A stretch of DNA of 43,298 bases from Planctomycetia bacterium (GCA_020849035.1 JADLHC010000296.1:1-43298); one strand, 5' to 3'; shown: positions 7,475 to 15,647, counted from the first letter of the stretch. Notes: generated from the letters alone by a model not told the origin. A program made the numbers and translations.

Positions 7475-8404
7475 GTGAAACTCGAGCGCGACCCCGTCTG
7501 GGGCCCCGTCTTCAACCAGTTCGTCTACCGCCTCGCCGACCGCCTTCGCGATCTCGTCGAGTTCCTGCCCCAGCCCGTGGCCAGGGCCGGCGGCCGCTGG
7601 ATCGGCCGCCTCGCCTCCGCGGTCGTCAAGTCCAAGCTCAAGGCCGCCTCCGCGCAGGCCGAAATGGCCCTCGGCCCCGGCGGAGCCCGCTTCGCCCCCC
7701 GGTCCGTCGTCGAATTCGGCCAGCTCGCCATAGAAGTCATGCAGATCACCTCGACCTACTCGCGCGAGCGCTTCCGCCGCCACGTCACCGTCGTCGGCGA
7801 GGAGAACCTGAGGGCGGCGCGGGCGCTGGGGAAGGGCGTCGTGGCGGTGAGCGCGCACCTGGGGAACTGGGAGGTGGGGGCGGCGGTGCTGGGGCATCTG
7901 GGGTACCCGCCGACGTGGCTGCTGCGGCCGATCGAGAATCCGGCGCTGCAGGAGGCGATCAACGCGATTCGGGCGACGGCGGGGATCCGGGTGATCACGA
8001 AGTGGGGCGGGCTGAGGGAGGCGATCCACGTCCTGCGCCGAGGGGAGGTGCTCGCGATGCTGGTGGACCAGGATGCCCGCGACCAGGGGGTATTCGTGCC
8101 GTTTTTCGGGAAGGAAGCGTCGACGCTCAAGTCGCCGGCGCTTCTTTCGCTCCGCACCGGGGCGCCGATCGTGCCGTTTGCGGCGCTCCGGCAGCCCGAC
8201 GGCAGTTTCGTGGTCGAGATCGCCGAGGGGTTTGTGCCGGAAGGCTCCGCGGACCAGGAGGCCGATCTCGCGCGCGCGACGGCGAAGTTCACCCGGACGA
8301 TCGAGGAGTGGATCCGGAAGCACCCGGAGCAGTGGCTCTGGGTGCACCGGCGCTGGAAGACTCAGCGCGGGGGAGCCGCCTCGACCCAGGCCGCCACGGG
8401 ATAG
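7475..8404 (+). CDS. LpxL/HtrB-family acyltransferase, paralogue 1
   Basis: A 309-residue member of the lysophospholipid/lipid A acyltransferase superfamily. It would transfer an acyl chain from acyl-ACP to a lipid at the inner membrane. Starts with GTG. The catalytic HX4E is AHLGNWE (His128, Glu133), followed by LLRPIENPAL, the VDQDARDQGVFVPFFG block and the C-terminal signature PEQWLWVHRRWK that is typical of LpxL/LpxM. A hydrophobic N-terminal segment is weak (VYRLADRLRDLVEFL), so membrane association may be peripheral. First of five paralogues within 8.2 kb. The codon third position switches from mainly C to mainly G near base 7800. Confidence 0.85.
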   Translation: MKLERDPVWGPVFNQFVYRLADRLRDLVEFLPQPVARAGGRWIGRLASAVVKSKLKAASAQAEMALGPGGARFAPRSVVEFGQLAIEVMQITSTYSRERFRRHVTVVGEENLRAARALGKGVVAVSAHLGNWEVGAAVLGHLGYPPTWLLRPIENPALQEAINAIRATAGIRVITKWGGLREAIHVLRRGEVLAMLVDQDARDQGVFVPFFGKEASTLKSPALLSLRTGAPIVPFAALRQPDGSFVVEIAEGFVPEGSADQEADLARATAKFTRTIEEWIRKHPEQWLWVHRRWKTQRGGAASTQAATG

Positions 8405-8434
8405 GCCGGCCCGCGGACAATCTTCAAATTTCCC

Positions 8435-8459
8435 GGAACTTTCGCCTCCCGGCGCCGTC
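8435..8459 (+). promoter_or_regulatory. ECF-sigma-type promoter GGAAC-N16-CGTC
   Basis: GGAAC at 8435-8439 (extended as GGAACTTT) and CGTC at 8456-8459, 16 bases apart, match the classical ECF sigma recognition pattern. The expected start near 8466 gives a ~90-base leader to the secreted peptidase relative at 8558. A second such site lies at 33951-33976. Confidence 0.55.
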
Positions 8460-8557
8460 ATACTTGCAGGACAGTCATCGTGTTTCCCAAGGGGGGGAAT
8501 CTCGCCGGCGCGATCCCAAGCGGGCCTCACCGCAGGCCCCCAGTCGAGGTTTCTCGC

Positions 8558-10198
8558 ATGACCGCTCTTCGCAGGGCCTTCGCCGTCCTCCCGGTCCTCG
8601 CCCTCGGCGCGCAGCTCTCCGTGTTCGCGCAGGGCCTGCACGTCGACAAGGGCAACGGGTTCCAGTTCCAGCCGCCCAAGGGCTGGACGCAGGTGCCGAT
8701 CCAGGTCGAGGAGAAGTGGATCGCCACGAAGTGGCTGTCCGACCGGAAGTACGACGACAAGGAGTCGGGCTTCACCCACCAGCCGCTCATGCGCGTCATC
8801 GTCTTCGACAAGGCCTCGGTCAACCCCGGCGGCGGCGAAACGGACTCGGCGGGCGGGAAGAAAGAGGAGGGCGGCGCGAAGCCGGGGGACGAAATCGACC
8901 TGTCGCGCCCGTACCTCGACTACAAGGACTACCTCAAGCGCAACTACCACGACGGCGGCTTCTACGTCTCCGCCGAGAAGGAGATCAAGATCGGCGAGAC
9001 GCCGGTCACGATGCTCGAGGTGAAGATCGAGAAGCTCGTGCAGACGGGCAAGAAGCGCATCTTCTGCTGGGTCTTCAAGGCCGAGTGGGGCGACCTGGCG
9101 ATCGAGTGCGAGGTGCTGGAGCAGTCGGTGGAGAAGCTGCAGGCGACGGTGATCAACGCCTTCAAGACCTTCAAGCTCATCACGCGCGACCCGAACGCAA
9201 AGAAGACCGACGTGGGCGGCGGGCCGAAGCTGAAGGTCGTGGACCCGAACGAGACGCCGGAGCAGCAGAAGAAGCGCCGGATGGAGATGGAAGACGTGAT
9301 GTTCAAGAAGGCGATCGCGGACCTGCCGAAGGACTGGACGACGAAGCGGACGCCGCACTTCCTCGTGCTGAACCACGCCGGGGCGAAGTACCAGGAGAAG
9401 GTGATCGCGCACGCGGAGGCGGTGAGGAACTGGCTGGACCGCGAGTTCGGCGACATCGGCCCGGGGTATGTCCAGGGGTGCATCATCCGCATCTGCAAGG
9501 ACCGCGACGAGGAGCGGGCGTTCAGCAGGGGCTCGGGGGACAGCTGGTCCTCCGACTCGCGCGAGCTCGTGACGAGCGAGAGCAAGGACGGCCTGAACGA
9601 GTACGAGTTCCAGTACCTGGGCCGCGGCCTGATGAACATGTTCTTCCACGACAAGAACGACGAGCTCTACGGCGCCCTGCCGACCTGGCTGGAGAGCGGC
9701 CTGAGGGAGTACATCGGGACGGCGGTGCTGAAGGGCGGGCAGCTGAACTTCGTGCCGGACATGTCGGAGAAGGAGACGGCGCGCGAGGGCTGGCAGAAGA
9801 ACAAGTACAAGCCGGTGCGCAGCCTGTTCGAGATGACCTCGAAGGACATGTTCGGCGGCGAGGACGGGCGCTACATCTACGGCCAGTGCACGTCGGTCGT
9901 CCGCTACCTGATGGGGCCGGGCAAGGCGAACAAGAAGCACGCGGCGCTCATCAAGGACTACCTGAAGTACCTCCTCGAAGTCGTGGCCGAGAACGACAAG
10001 GCCGCGCGCGCCGCGGTGCCGAAGGGCGAGGCGAAGACGGAAGAAGAGGAGGAAGAGGAGTTCCGCAAGCGCCGCAAGCAGGACTGGTCCGCGAAGGAAA
10101 AGGAGTTCCTGCAGCAGGTGCAGAAGAAGACCTTCGGGTCGTGGACCGACGCGGACTGGGCCATCCTGCACGCCGCGTGGGAGAAGTTCGCGAAGTAG
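8558..10198 (+). CDS. Secreted MA-like metallopeptidase relative with degenerate zinc motif
   Basis: A 546-residue exported protein. Start at 8558 with weak GAGGT at 8546-8550 and a signal peptide (MTALRRAFAVLPVLALGAQLSVFAQ); an in-frame ATG at 8480 would put non-secretory residues in front. Residues ~28-215 form a PsbP/Mog1-like beta domain (GNGFQFQPPKGWTQVP, then FKAEWGDLAIECEVLE). Residues ~250-450 resemble gluzincin peptidases of MA-like/DUF1570 type, but at the HExxH site it has His364-Asp-Lys-Asn-Asp368; the downstream WLESGLREY keeps Glu379. It therefore probably lacks activity. A glutamate-rich coiled segment (EEEEEEEFRKRRKQ) ends the protein. It precedes an intact relative at 10264; a hairpin separates them. 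Confidence 0.78.
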   Translation: MTALRRAFAVLPVLALGAQLSVFAQGLHVDKGNGFQFQPPKGWTQVPIQVEEKWIATKWLSDRKYDDKESGFTHQPLMRVIVFDKASVNPGGGETDSAGGKKEEGGAKPGDEIDLSRPYLDYKDYLKRNYHDGGFYVSAEKEIKIGETPVTMLEVKIEKLVQTGKKRIFCWVFKAEWGDLAIECEVLEQSVEKLQATVINAFKTFKLITRDPNAKKTDVGGGPKLKVVDPNETPEQQKKRRMEMEDVMFKKAIADLPKDWTTKRTPHFLVLNHAGAKYQEKVIAHAEAVRNWLDREFGDIGPGYVQGCIIRICKDRDEERAFSRGSGDSWSSDSRELVTSESKDGLNEYEFQYLGRGLMNMFFHDKNDELYGALPTWLESGLREYIGTAVLKGGQLNFVPDMSEKETAREGWQKNKYKPVRSLFEMTSKDMFGGEDGRYIYGQCTSVVRYLMGPGKANKKHAALIKDYLKYLLEVVAENDKAARAAVPKGEAKTEEEEEEEFRKRRKQDWSAKEKEFLQQVQKKTFGSWTDADWAILHAAWEKFAK

Positions 10199-10217
10199 CC
10201 GTGTCCGCCATCCACCG

Positions 10218-10242
10218 CCGCCCGGGACGACCTCCCGGGCGG
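10218..10242. terminator. Perfect 10-bp GC hairpin between the two peptidase-like genes
   Basis: CCGCCCGGGA (10218-10227) and TCCCGGGCGG (10233-10242) form a perfect stem with a 5-base loop, followed by ATTTCATT. It could end transcription partially or protect the 3' end of the first message; the next gene starts 21 bases further with a GAGG site. Confidence 0.55.
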
Positions 10243-10263
10243 ATTTCATTCACGAGGTTCCCG

Positions 10264-11766
10264 ATGAAACCGCTTTCCCTCCTGCTCGCCGCCGTCTTCG
10301 CACTTCCCGCCGCCGCCGACACCCTTCAGCTCAAGGACGGCCGCTTCGTCGACGCCGCGAAGATCGTCGAGGCGGATGGCGGGTACAAGGTGATCTATTC
10401 GGCGGGCGAAGTTTTCGTGAAGAAGGACCTGGTGGTGCTCGCGCAGCTTTCCGACTCGAGCGGCAATTACGTCCCGAAGAACGACGAGGAGAAGGCAAAG
10501 GTGGAGAAGGGGCTGGTGCCGTACGAGGGGAAGTGGATGTCGAAGGCCGACCGCGACAAGGCGGTGGCGAAGAAGGCGGACGAGGCGAAGAAGGCGATGG
10601 ACGAGGCGCGCAAGCACCAGGAGTGGCGCGACCGCTACATCACGGAGACGGCGCATTTCAGGTTCGAGTACACGATCCCGCAGGCGAAGTGCAAGGAGTA
10701 CCAGGAGCTGATGGAGACGTACTTCAGCGAATTCACGAGGAAGTGGGGGATCAAGCCGGACCCGAAGGCGCCGAAGCTGCCCGTCTGCTTCTACCACGAC
10801 GAGGACGCGTACTACCAGGTGAGCGGCGCGCCCTACGGGGCGATCGGGTACTTCCGGTTCGTGGCCCCGATCGAGCTCAATTTCTACTACGACCGGAACG
10901 ACGAGCGGCTGACGCTGGACGTGATGTTCCACGAGACGAACCACTACCTGACGCACCTGCTGAACCCGACGTTCGACGAGCCCGCGTGGGTCATCGAGTC
11001 GCTGGCGGAGTACTACGGGGCGAGCACGTGGGACGCGAAGACGAAGAAGATGACGGTGGGGAACATCCAGGAGGGGCGGCTGGTCGTACTGCAGGACGCG
11101 ATGGCCGGCGACGAGTGGCAGGGGCTCGAGGACATGATCAAGATGCCCGAGTTCAGCGCGCTTCAGTACGCGTGGGGCTGGTCGTTCGTGCACATGCTCA
11201 TGGAGTCGAAGAAGTACAGCGCGCCCTTCCAGAAGTTCTACGTGGCGCTCTCGACGGACAAGAACGTGAAGCGGGTGCCGTACCAGGGGGACATGCTGCA
11301 GTGCGAGCCGGACGAGGTGATCAAGTGGCTCAAGCAGTACCTCGGGGTGAAGGACATGAAGGCGCTGGAGAAGGAGTGGCACGACTACGTGAAGACGCTG
11401 AAGCTGCAGTCGCACCGGGGGTACGAGGATGCGGCGCAGTGGGCGGAGCGGTGGGGGCTGCGGATCAAGGCGGGGCGGTACTACAAGACGGCGGTTGAGA
11501 AAGGGACGCAGAACCCGCTGACGTACGACGACTACGGGCAGTGGCTGCTCCGGGACGGGCAGAACGACGAGGCGGTGAAGATGCTGGAGAAGGCGTGCGA
11601 GCTGGACCCGCTGAATGCCTACTTCTACCTGCACCTCGGGGCGGCGTGGGAGGAGAAGGGGGAGAAGGACAAGGGCGAGAAGCTGAAGAAGCTGGCGCTT
11701 GAGATGGAGCCGAACGACCCGATGCTGGCGTTCCAGGTGAACGGCTTCAAGATCCGGAAGAAATAG
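10264..11766 (+). CDS. Secreted zinc metallopeptidase (MA-like, HExxH) with TPR tail
   Basis: A 500-residue exported protein. The signal peptide is MKPLSLLLAAVFALPAAAD; ribosome site GAGG 6-9 bases upstream. A short beta module follows (TLQLKDGRFVDAAKIVEADG), like that in the secreted protein at 34007, and then a charged helical linker (residues ~75-125). The peptidase domain contains FHETNHYL with His223, Glu224, His227 and the downstream WVIESLAEYYG supplying the glutamate ligand (Glu245 or Glu249), the gluzincin arrangement. C-terminal residues ~405-490 hold TPR-like repeats (NPLTYDDYGQWLLRDGQNDE, then NAYFYLHLGAAWEEKGEKDK). Likely acts in periplasm or outside the cell; substrate unknown. 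G-ending codons dominate after the first ~35 codons. Confidence 0.82.
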   Translation: MKPLSLLLAAVFALPAAADTLQLKDGRFVDAAKIVEADGGYKVIYSAGEVFVKKDLVVLAQLSDSSGNYVPKNDEEKAKVEKGLVPYEGKWMSKADRDKAVAKKADEAKKAMDEARKHQEWRDRYITETAHFRFEYTIPQAKCKEYQELMETYFSEFTRKWGIKPDPKAPKLPVCFYHDEDAYYQVSGAPYGAIGYFRFVAPIELNFYYDRNDERLTLDVMFHETNHYLTHLLNPTFDEPAWVIESLAEYYGASTWDAKTKKMTVGNIQEGRLVVLQDAMAGDEWQGLEDMIKMPEFSALQYAWGWSFVHMLMESKKYSAPFQKFYVALSTDKNVKRVPYQGDMLQCEPDEVIKWLKQYLGVKDMKALEKEWHDYVKTLKLQSHRGYEDAAQWAERWGLRIKAGRYYKTAVEKGTQNPLTYDDYGQWLLRDGQNDEAVKMLEKACELDPLNAYFYLHLGAAWEEKGEKDKGEKLKKLALEMEPNDPMLAFQVNGFKIRKK

Positions 11767-11794
11767 CGGGTTGCGGGAGCCGGGGCGCGGGCCC

Positions 11795-11800
11795 TATTGT
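11795..11800 (+). promoter_or_regulatory. -10-like TATTGT 8 nt before acyltransferase 2
   Basis: TANNNT hexamer ending 8 bases before the ATG at 11809, no Shine-Dalgarno site. Confidence 0.35.
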
Positions 11801-11808
11801 CCTGCGGC

Positions 11809-12696
11809 ATGAAGCTCGAGGCGCACCCGGTCGTCGGACTGCCCGTGTCGCTCGCGGTCTACGCGGCGTTCCTGGTCGCGAGGGCCGGGGTGCTGCTGCT
11901 GCCCGAGGGCGCGGCGCGCGTTGCGGGGCGGCTCATGGGCGGGGCGTCGCGGTTCGTGCTCCCGGGTCGGGCCCGCACGGCGCGCAGGAACGCCGAGGCG
12001 GCGCTGGGGCCCGGGGGCGCGGCGGCCGCGCGCGAGTCCTTCCGGCATTTCGGCGAGGTGCTGGTGGAGATGGTGCGGGCGCACAGGCTGTTCGGCGGCG
12101 ACCGCTGGAAGGACCGCATCGTATTCGAGGGCCTCGAGCACGTCGACGCGGCGCTCGCGCAGGGGCGCGGCGTGATCGTCACGGGCGCCCATCTCGGCAA
12201 CTGGGAGGCCGCCGGCTGGGCGATGTCGCTCAGGGGCTACCGCGTCAACACGGTCGTCAAGCCCTCGCGCAACCGGTTCATCCGCCGCAAGCTCGAGTCG
12301 TTCCGGCGCGCGACGGGACAGGCGACGATCGACAAGAAGGGGGCGATGCGCGAGGCGATCCGGGCGCTGCGGCGCAACGAGATCCTGGCCATCCTGGCGG
12401 ACCAGCATGCGCGGCGCGACTCGATCGAGGTCCCCTGGTTCGGGCGGCCCGCGAAAACCTACCGGACGCCGGCGACCCTTTCGCTCCGCTACAAGGCCCC
12501 CATCGTGACGTTCGCGGCTCCGCGACTGCCGGACGGGCGGATCCGCCTGGTGTTCGACGCGCCGTTCGTCGCGGAGGAAGCGGAGGACGCCGAGGAGGCG
12601 ATCCGCCGCGCGACTGCCAGGATTGCCGCCGCGCTGGAAGCGCGCATCCGTGAGACGCCGGGACAGTGGCTCTGGATGCACCGGCGCTGGAGGTAG
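11809..12696 (+). CDS. LpxL/HtrB-family acyltransferase, paralogue 2
   Basis: A 295-residue acyltransferase closest in layout to paralogue 1. N-terminal hydrophobic helix (LPVSLAVYAAFLVARAGVLLL). Catalytic GAHLGNWE (His128, Glu133), then VVKPSRNRFIRRKLESF, a modified block ADQHARRDSIEVPWFG where the usual VFVPFFG became IEVPWFG, and the ending PGQWLWMHRRWR. The start at ATG 11809 was preferred over a TTG at 11797, which would overlap the -10-like element. Ends exactly after the RRWR signature, without the extra tail of the other copies. The altered substrate-pocket block suggests a different acyl donor or acceptor; this is inference. Confidence 0.85.
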   Translation: MKLEAHPVVGLPVSLAVYAAFLVARAGVLLLPEGAARVAGRLMGGASRFVLPGRARTARRNAEAALGPGGAAAARESFRHFGEVLVEMVRAHRLFGGDRWKDRIVFEGLEHVDAALAQGRGVIVTGAHLGNWEAAGWAMSLRGYRVNTVVKPSRNRFIRRKLESFRRATGQATIDKKGAMREAIRALRRNEILAILADQHARRDSIEVPWFGRPAKTYRTPATLSLRYKAPIVTFAAPRLPDGRIRLVFDAPFVAEEAEDAEEAIRRATARIAAALEARIRETPGQWLWMHRRWR

Positions 12697-12730
12697 GCCC
12701 GACGGCGTGGATTCCCCGCGCGCCGCCGTG

Positions 12731-12736
12731 TATGCT
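12731..12736 (+). promoter_or_regulatory. -10-like TATGCT 6 nt before acyltransferase 3
   Basis: TANNNT hexamer followed by GGGGGC and the ATG at 12743. The G-run could alternatively act as a ribosome site, but its spacing is too short. Confidence 0.38.
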
Positions 12737-12742
12737 GGGGGC

Positions 12743-13672
12743 ATGAGCCCGAACACCGGCGGCCTCTTCACCTCGGTCGCCTGGGGAGTCCAGTACTGCC
12801 TCGGCCGCTGCGGCCAGGCCGCCGTCCTCCTGCTCCCCGAAGTGCTCGCGCTTGCCGCGGGCCGGGTCGTCGCCACGGTGCTCTGGACCGCCCTCCGCAA
12901 GCGGAGCGGGATCGCGCGCAAGGAGGCGACCCGCGTGCTGGGAAAGCGCGGCGCGGAGGTCGCTCAGGGATCCTTCCAGCACCTGATGGAGACGATCATC
13001 CGCACCATGCGCGCGCCGAGGGACAGGTCCTCCGGGCGCTGGGAGCGGCGCGTGGAGATCCGTGGGCTCGAGAACCTCGAGCGCGCGGTCGCCATGGGAC
13101 GCGGCGTCATCGCCGTCAGCGGGCACTTCGGGGACTGGGAGACCTTCAACATCGCCCTCGCCGCGCGCGGGCATCGCGTTTTCGTCGTCCGCCGCGCGAT
13201 GGACAACCCCTACATGAACCGCGGCTTCGAGTCGTTCTGGAAGCAGGTCGGCACGCGCGTGATCTGGCGCAAGGGGGCGATGCGGGAGGGGCTGCAGGCC
13301 CTTCGCGAGGGCGGCGTCCTGACGCTCTACGTGGACCAGGACGCGCGTCACCAGGGGATCTTCGTGCCTTTCCTGGGCCGCGCGGCCTCCACGATCAAGG
13401 CGCCGGCGCTGCTGTCGCTGAAGTCCGGGGCGCCGATCCTCGGGTTCGCGGTGACGCGGCAGCCCGGCGGACGGAGCCTGATCCAGATCGAGGAGCCGTT
13501 CGTCGCCGACGCTTCGCTGCCGAAGAGCGACGCCGTGCTCGCGTCGACGCGGAAGCTGACGGAGGCTCTGGAGAAGCGGATCCTGGAGGCGCCGGAGCAG
13601 TGGATGTGGATTCACCGGCGCTGGAAGACGAAGCCCGAGGAGGCGGTTCCGGCGGATGCCGACCCTGCATGA
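12743..13672 (+). CDS. LpxL/HtrB-family acyltransferase, paralogue 3
   Basis: A 309-residue acyltransferase. The catalytic motif is SGHFGDWE (His128, Glu133), with Phe and Asp replacing the Leu and Asn of paralogues 1, 2 and 5. Other marks: VRRAMDNPYMNRGFESF, YVDQDARHQGIFVPFLG, TIKAPALLSLKSGAPI and PEQWMWIHRRWK. The N-terminal segment GQAAVLLLPEVLALAAGRVVATVL is hydrophobic and probably membrane-bound. The gene's stop lies just before paralogue 4: 31 bases if that gene starts at 13704, or overlapping by 17 if it starts at 13656, so the two are likely co-transcribed. Confidence 0.85.
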   Translation: MSPNTGGLFTSVAWGVQYCLGRCGQAAVLLLPEVLALAAGRVVATVLWTALRKRSGIARKEATRVLGKRGAEVAQGSFQHLMETIIRTMRAPRDRSSGRWERRVEIRGLENLERAVAMGRGVIAVSGHFGDWETFNIALAARGHRVFVVRRAMDNPYMNRGFESFWKQVGTRVIWRKGAMREGLQALREGGVLTLYVDQDARHQGIFVPFLGRAASTIKAPALLSLKSGAPILGFAVTRQPGGRSLIQIEEPFVADASLPKSDAVLASTRKLTEALEKRILEAPEQWMWIHRRWKTKPEEAVPADADPA

Positions 13673-13703
13673 GCCGGTGAGACGGGGGAGCCGCCCGGAC
13701 GGC

Positions 13704-14651
13704 ATGCCGCCGCTCGTGCGGGCGGCCTACTGGCTGCAGTACGCGGGGCCGCGGCTGGCGCTTTCGCTCATGCTCGGATTGAGCGACTCGATGCTGCGCG
13801 GGCTGGCGAGATTCGCCGGGCGCGCGGCGTACAAGGTGGACGCGCGGCACCGTCCGCGGGCGATGGAGCACCTCGTCGCCGCCGGCTATCCGCCCCGCCG
13901 TGCGCGCCACATCACGATGAAGATGTTCGAGCACCTCTCCGCCGCGTTCGTCGAGGGGATGGTGCTTCGCCGCCGGATCGGCACGGGGAACTGGCCGAAG
14001 TACGTGCGGCTGGAGGGGCGGGAGATCCTGGACGAGGCTGTCAAGGCGGGGAAGGGCGCGCTGTTCGTGGGGTGCCACCAGGGATCGTGGGAGCTGGCGG
14101 GGATCGTGATGAACCTGCTCGGCTATCCGCTGACCAGCATCGCGCGACCGTTCCGAAATCCCTACTTCGACGAGTTCCTGACGACGACGCGCGGGGCCAC
14201 GGGCGGCAAGGTCGTGAACCAGACCGGCGGGCTGCGCGAGCTGATGCGGGACGTGAAGGCCGGGCGGATCGGGGTGATCCTCGCGGACCAGAACGCGGGG
14301 AAGGACGGCGTATTCGTCCCCTTTTTCGGGCGGCCCGCATCGTGCTGGCCGACGCCCGCCCTCATTGCGCTGAAGACGGGCTGCCGCCTGCTGCCGTTCT
14401 ACACGTACCGCGAAGGGCCGTTCCGCTACGTTTTCGGCTGCCATCCCGACCCGGAGCCGCCGCGGACCGGCGATGCCGAGGCCGACATCCGAGCCATCAC
14501 CGCCTGGTACACGTCCCTCTTCGAGCGCTCCATCCGCGAGCGCCCCGAACAGTGGCTGTGGGCGCACCGCAGGTGGCGCAGCCGTCCGGCCGCCGAGCGC
14601 CACTCCGCGAAAAAGTCGGCTTCGGCCGATGACGCGCGGCGCGTAGAATAG
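13704..14651 (+). CDS. LpxL/HtrB-family acyltransferase, paralogue 4 (divergent active site)
   Basis: A 315-residue acyltransferase if the ATG at 13704 is used; an in-frame ATG at 13656 with AGGAGG 12 bases upstream would add 16 residues and overlap paralogue 3. The shorter form places the catalytic His at about the same distance from the N-terminus as in the paralogues. The motif is GCHQGSWE, with Gln-Gly-Ser between His and Trp, the most diverged of the five. The second block is ADQNAGKDGVFVPFFG and the third SCWPTPALIALKTGCRLLPF; the ending PEQWLWAHRRWR is conserved. His and Glu are kept, so activity is likely; specificity may differ. Confidence 0.83.
   Translation: MPPLVRAAYWLQYAGPRLALSLMLGLSDSMLRGLARFAGRAAYKVDARHRPRAMEHLVAAGYPPRRARHITMKMFEHLSAAFVEGMVLRRRIGTGNWPKYVRLEGREILDEAVKAGKGALFVGCHQGSWELAGIVMNLLGYPLTSIARPFRNPYFDEFLTTTRGATGGKVVNQTGGLRELMRDVKAGRIGVILADQNAGKDGVFVPFFGRPASCWPTPALIALKTGCRLLPFYTYREGPFRYVFGCHPDPEPPRTGDAEADIRAITAWYTSLFERSIRERPEQWLWAHRRWRSRPAAERHSAKKSASADDARRVE
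14644..14649 (+). promoter_or_regulatory. -10-like TAGAAT 11 nt before acyltransferase 5
   Basis: TAGAAT overlaps the stop codon of paralogue 4 and ends 11 bases before the ATG at 14661; no Shine-Dalgarno site. The gene may be both co-transcribed and separately started. Confidence 0.4.
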
Positions 14652-14660
14652 GTCCGCACC

Positions 14661-15647
14661 ATGACCGTCAAAGTCTTCCGCCGCCCGGGATCGGTCCTCG
14701 AAGGCGTCGCCTCCGCGGTCGAAATGCAGCTTCTCAACTTCGCCCTCCTCCCGGCGCAGGCGCTTCCCCTCTCCGCCGCCCTCCAGCTCGGCCGCGCCGT
14801 CGGCCGCGGCGCCGCGGCGGCACTGCCCAAGTACCGCCACCGCGCGGAGGAGCAGCTCCGCACGGCTTTCCCGGAGAAGCCGGAGACGTGGGTGCAGAAG
14901 ACCGCAGTCGCCTGCTTCGAGCACTTCGGCCAGCTCGCGGTCGAGATGATCAAGATGCCCCGGTTTGCGAAGAGCCGCCGGTGGGCGCAGGTGGTCAGCG
15001 TGCCCTCGGAGAAGCCGATGCTCGAGTTGTTGAGGCAGCGGAAGGGGGCGATCTGGCTGACGGGGCACCTGGGGAACTGGGAGCTTGCTGCGCAGTGGGC
15101 CGGCCGCCACGACCTGGAGCTGACGAGCATCGCCCACCAGTCGAGGAATCCGCGGATCCACGAGCGCATGCAGCGCGAGCGCGAGGCGCGCGGGCACACG
15201 ACGGTGCGGATGGAGGGCGCGTTCCGCGAGCTGATCCGCGCGCTGCGGCGCGGGGCGATGGTCGCCCTGCTCACCGATCGCAATCCGCGGGACACGGGGA
15301 TGATCGTGCCCTTCTTCGGCCGGGACATCCTGACCGTGACGACGCCGGCGCTTCTCTCCTGCGCGACCGGCGCGCCCATCGTCCCGTTCGCGTGCCTGCG
15401 CAACGGCTGGGCCTTCCGTTACACGCTCCACTTCGGGGACCCGATCTGGCCCGATCCCGCGGCGCCGCGGGAAGCGGAGGTCGCGCGCATCACGCGGGCG
15501 TCCGCGGCCGCGCTGGAGGCCCACATCCGCATGGCGCCCGAGCAATGGCAGTGGATGCACCGGCGTTGGAAGATCACGCCGGGCGGCCGGGTCAGGGCCG
15601 GGCTGGCCCCGGCCGAGGGCGCCGTCCCGGCTACCGCCGGTCGTTGA
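14661..15647 (+). CDS. LpxL/HtrB-family acyltransferase, paralogue 5
   Basis: A 328-residue acyltransferase with the catalytic TGHLGNWE (His136, Glu141), IAHQSRNPRIHERM, the second block TDRNPRDTGMIVPFFG (Arg instead of the usual Gln after Asp), TVTTPALLSCATGAPIVPF and PEQWQWMHRRWK, then a Pro/Ala-rich tail of ~20 residues. Nine bases separate it from paralogue 4. Its 3' end overlaps the 3' end of the opposing DUF547 gene by 17 bases, so the tail is constrained by two reading frames and there is no room for a terminator between them. Confidence 0.85.
   Translation: MTVKVFRRPGSVLEGVASAVEMQLLNFALLPAQALPLSAALQLGRAVGRGAAAALPKYRHRAEEQLRTAFPEKPETWVQKTAVACFEHFGQLAVEMIKMPRFAKSRRWAQVVSVPSEKPMLELLRQRKGAIWLTGHLGNWELAAQWAGRHDLELTSIAHQSRNPRIHERMQREREARGHTTVRMEGAFRELIRALRRGAMVALLTDRNPRDTGMIVPFFGRDILTVTTPALLSCATGAPIVPFACLRNGWAFRYTLHFGDPIWPDPAAPREAEVARITRASAAALEAHIRMAPEQWQWMHRRWKITPGGRVRAGLAPAEGAVPATAGR

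Noticed and set aside
7384-10260. A very long open frame on the plus strand running into the peptidase gene
   Set aside because: Upstream of 10264 it reads Arg/Gly/Pro-rich sequence in the shifted frame of acyltransferase 1 and the pseudopeptidase; only the part after the signal peptide at 10264 is protein-like.
12697-12742. Short ACGGCG/CGCCGT inverted repeat between acyltransferases 2 and 3
   Set aside because: Six bases with a 13-base GC-rich loop is expected by chance in this composition.
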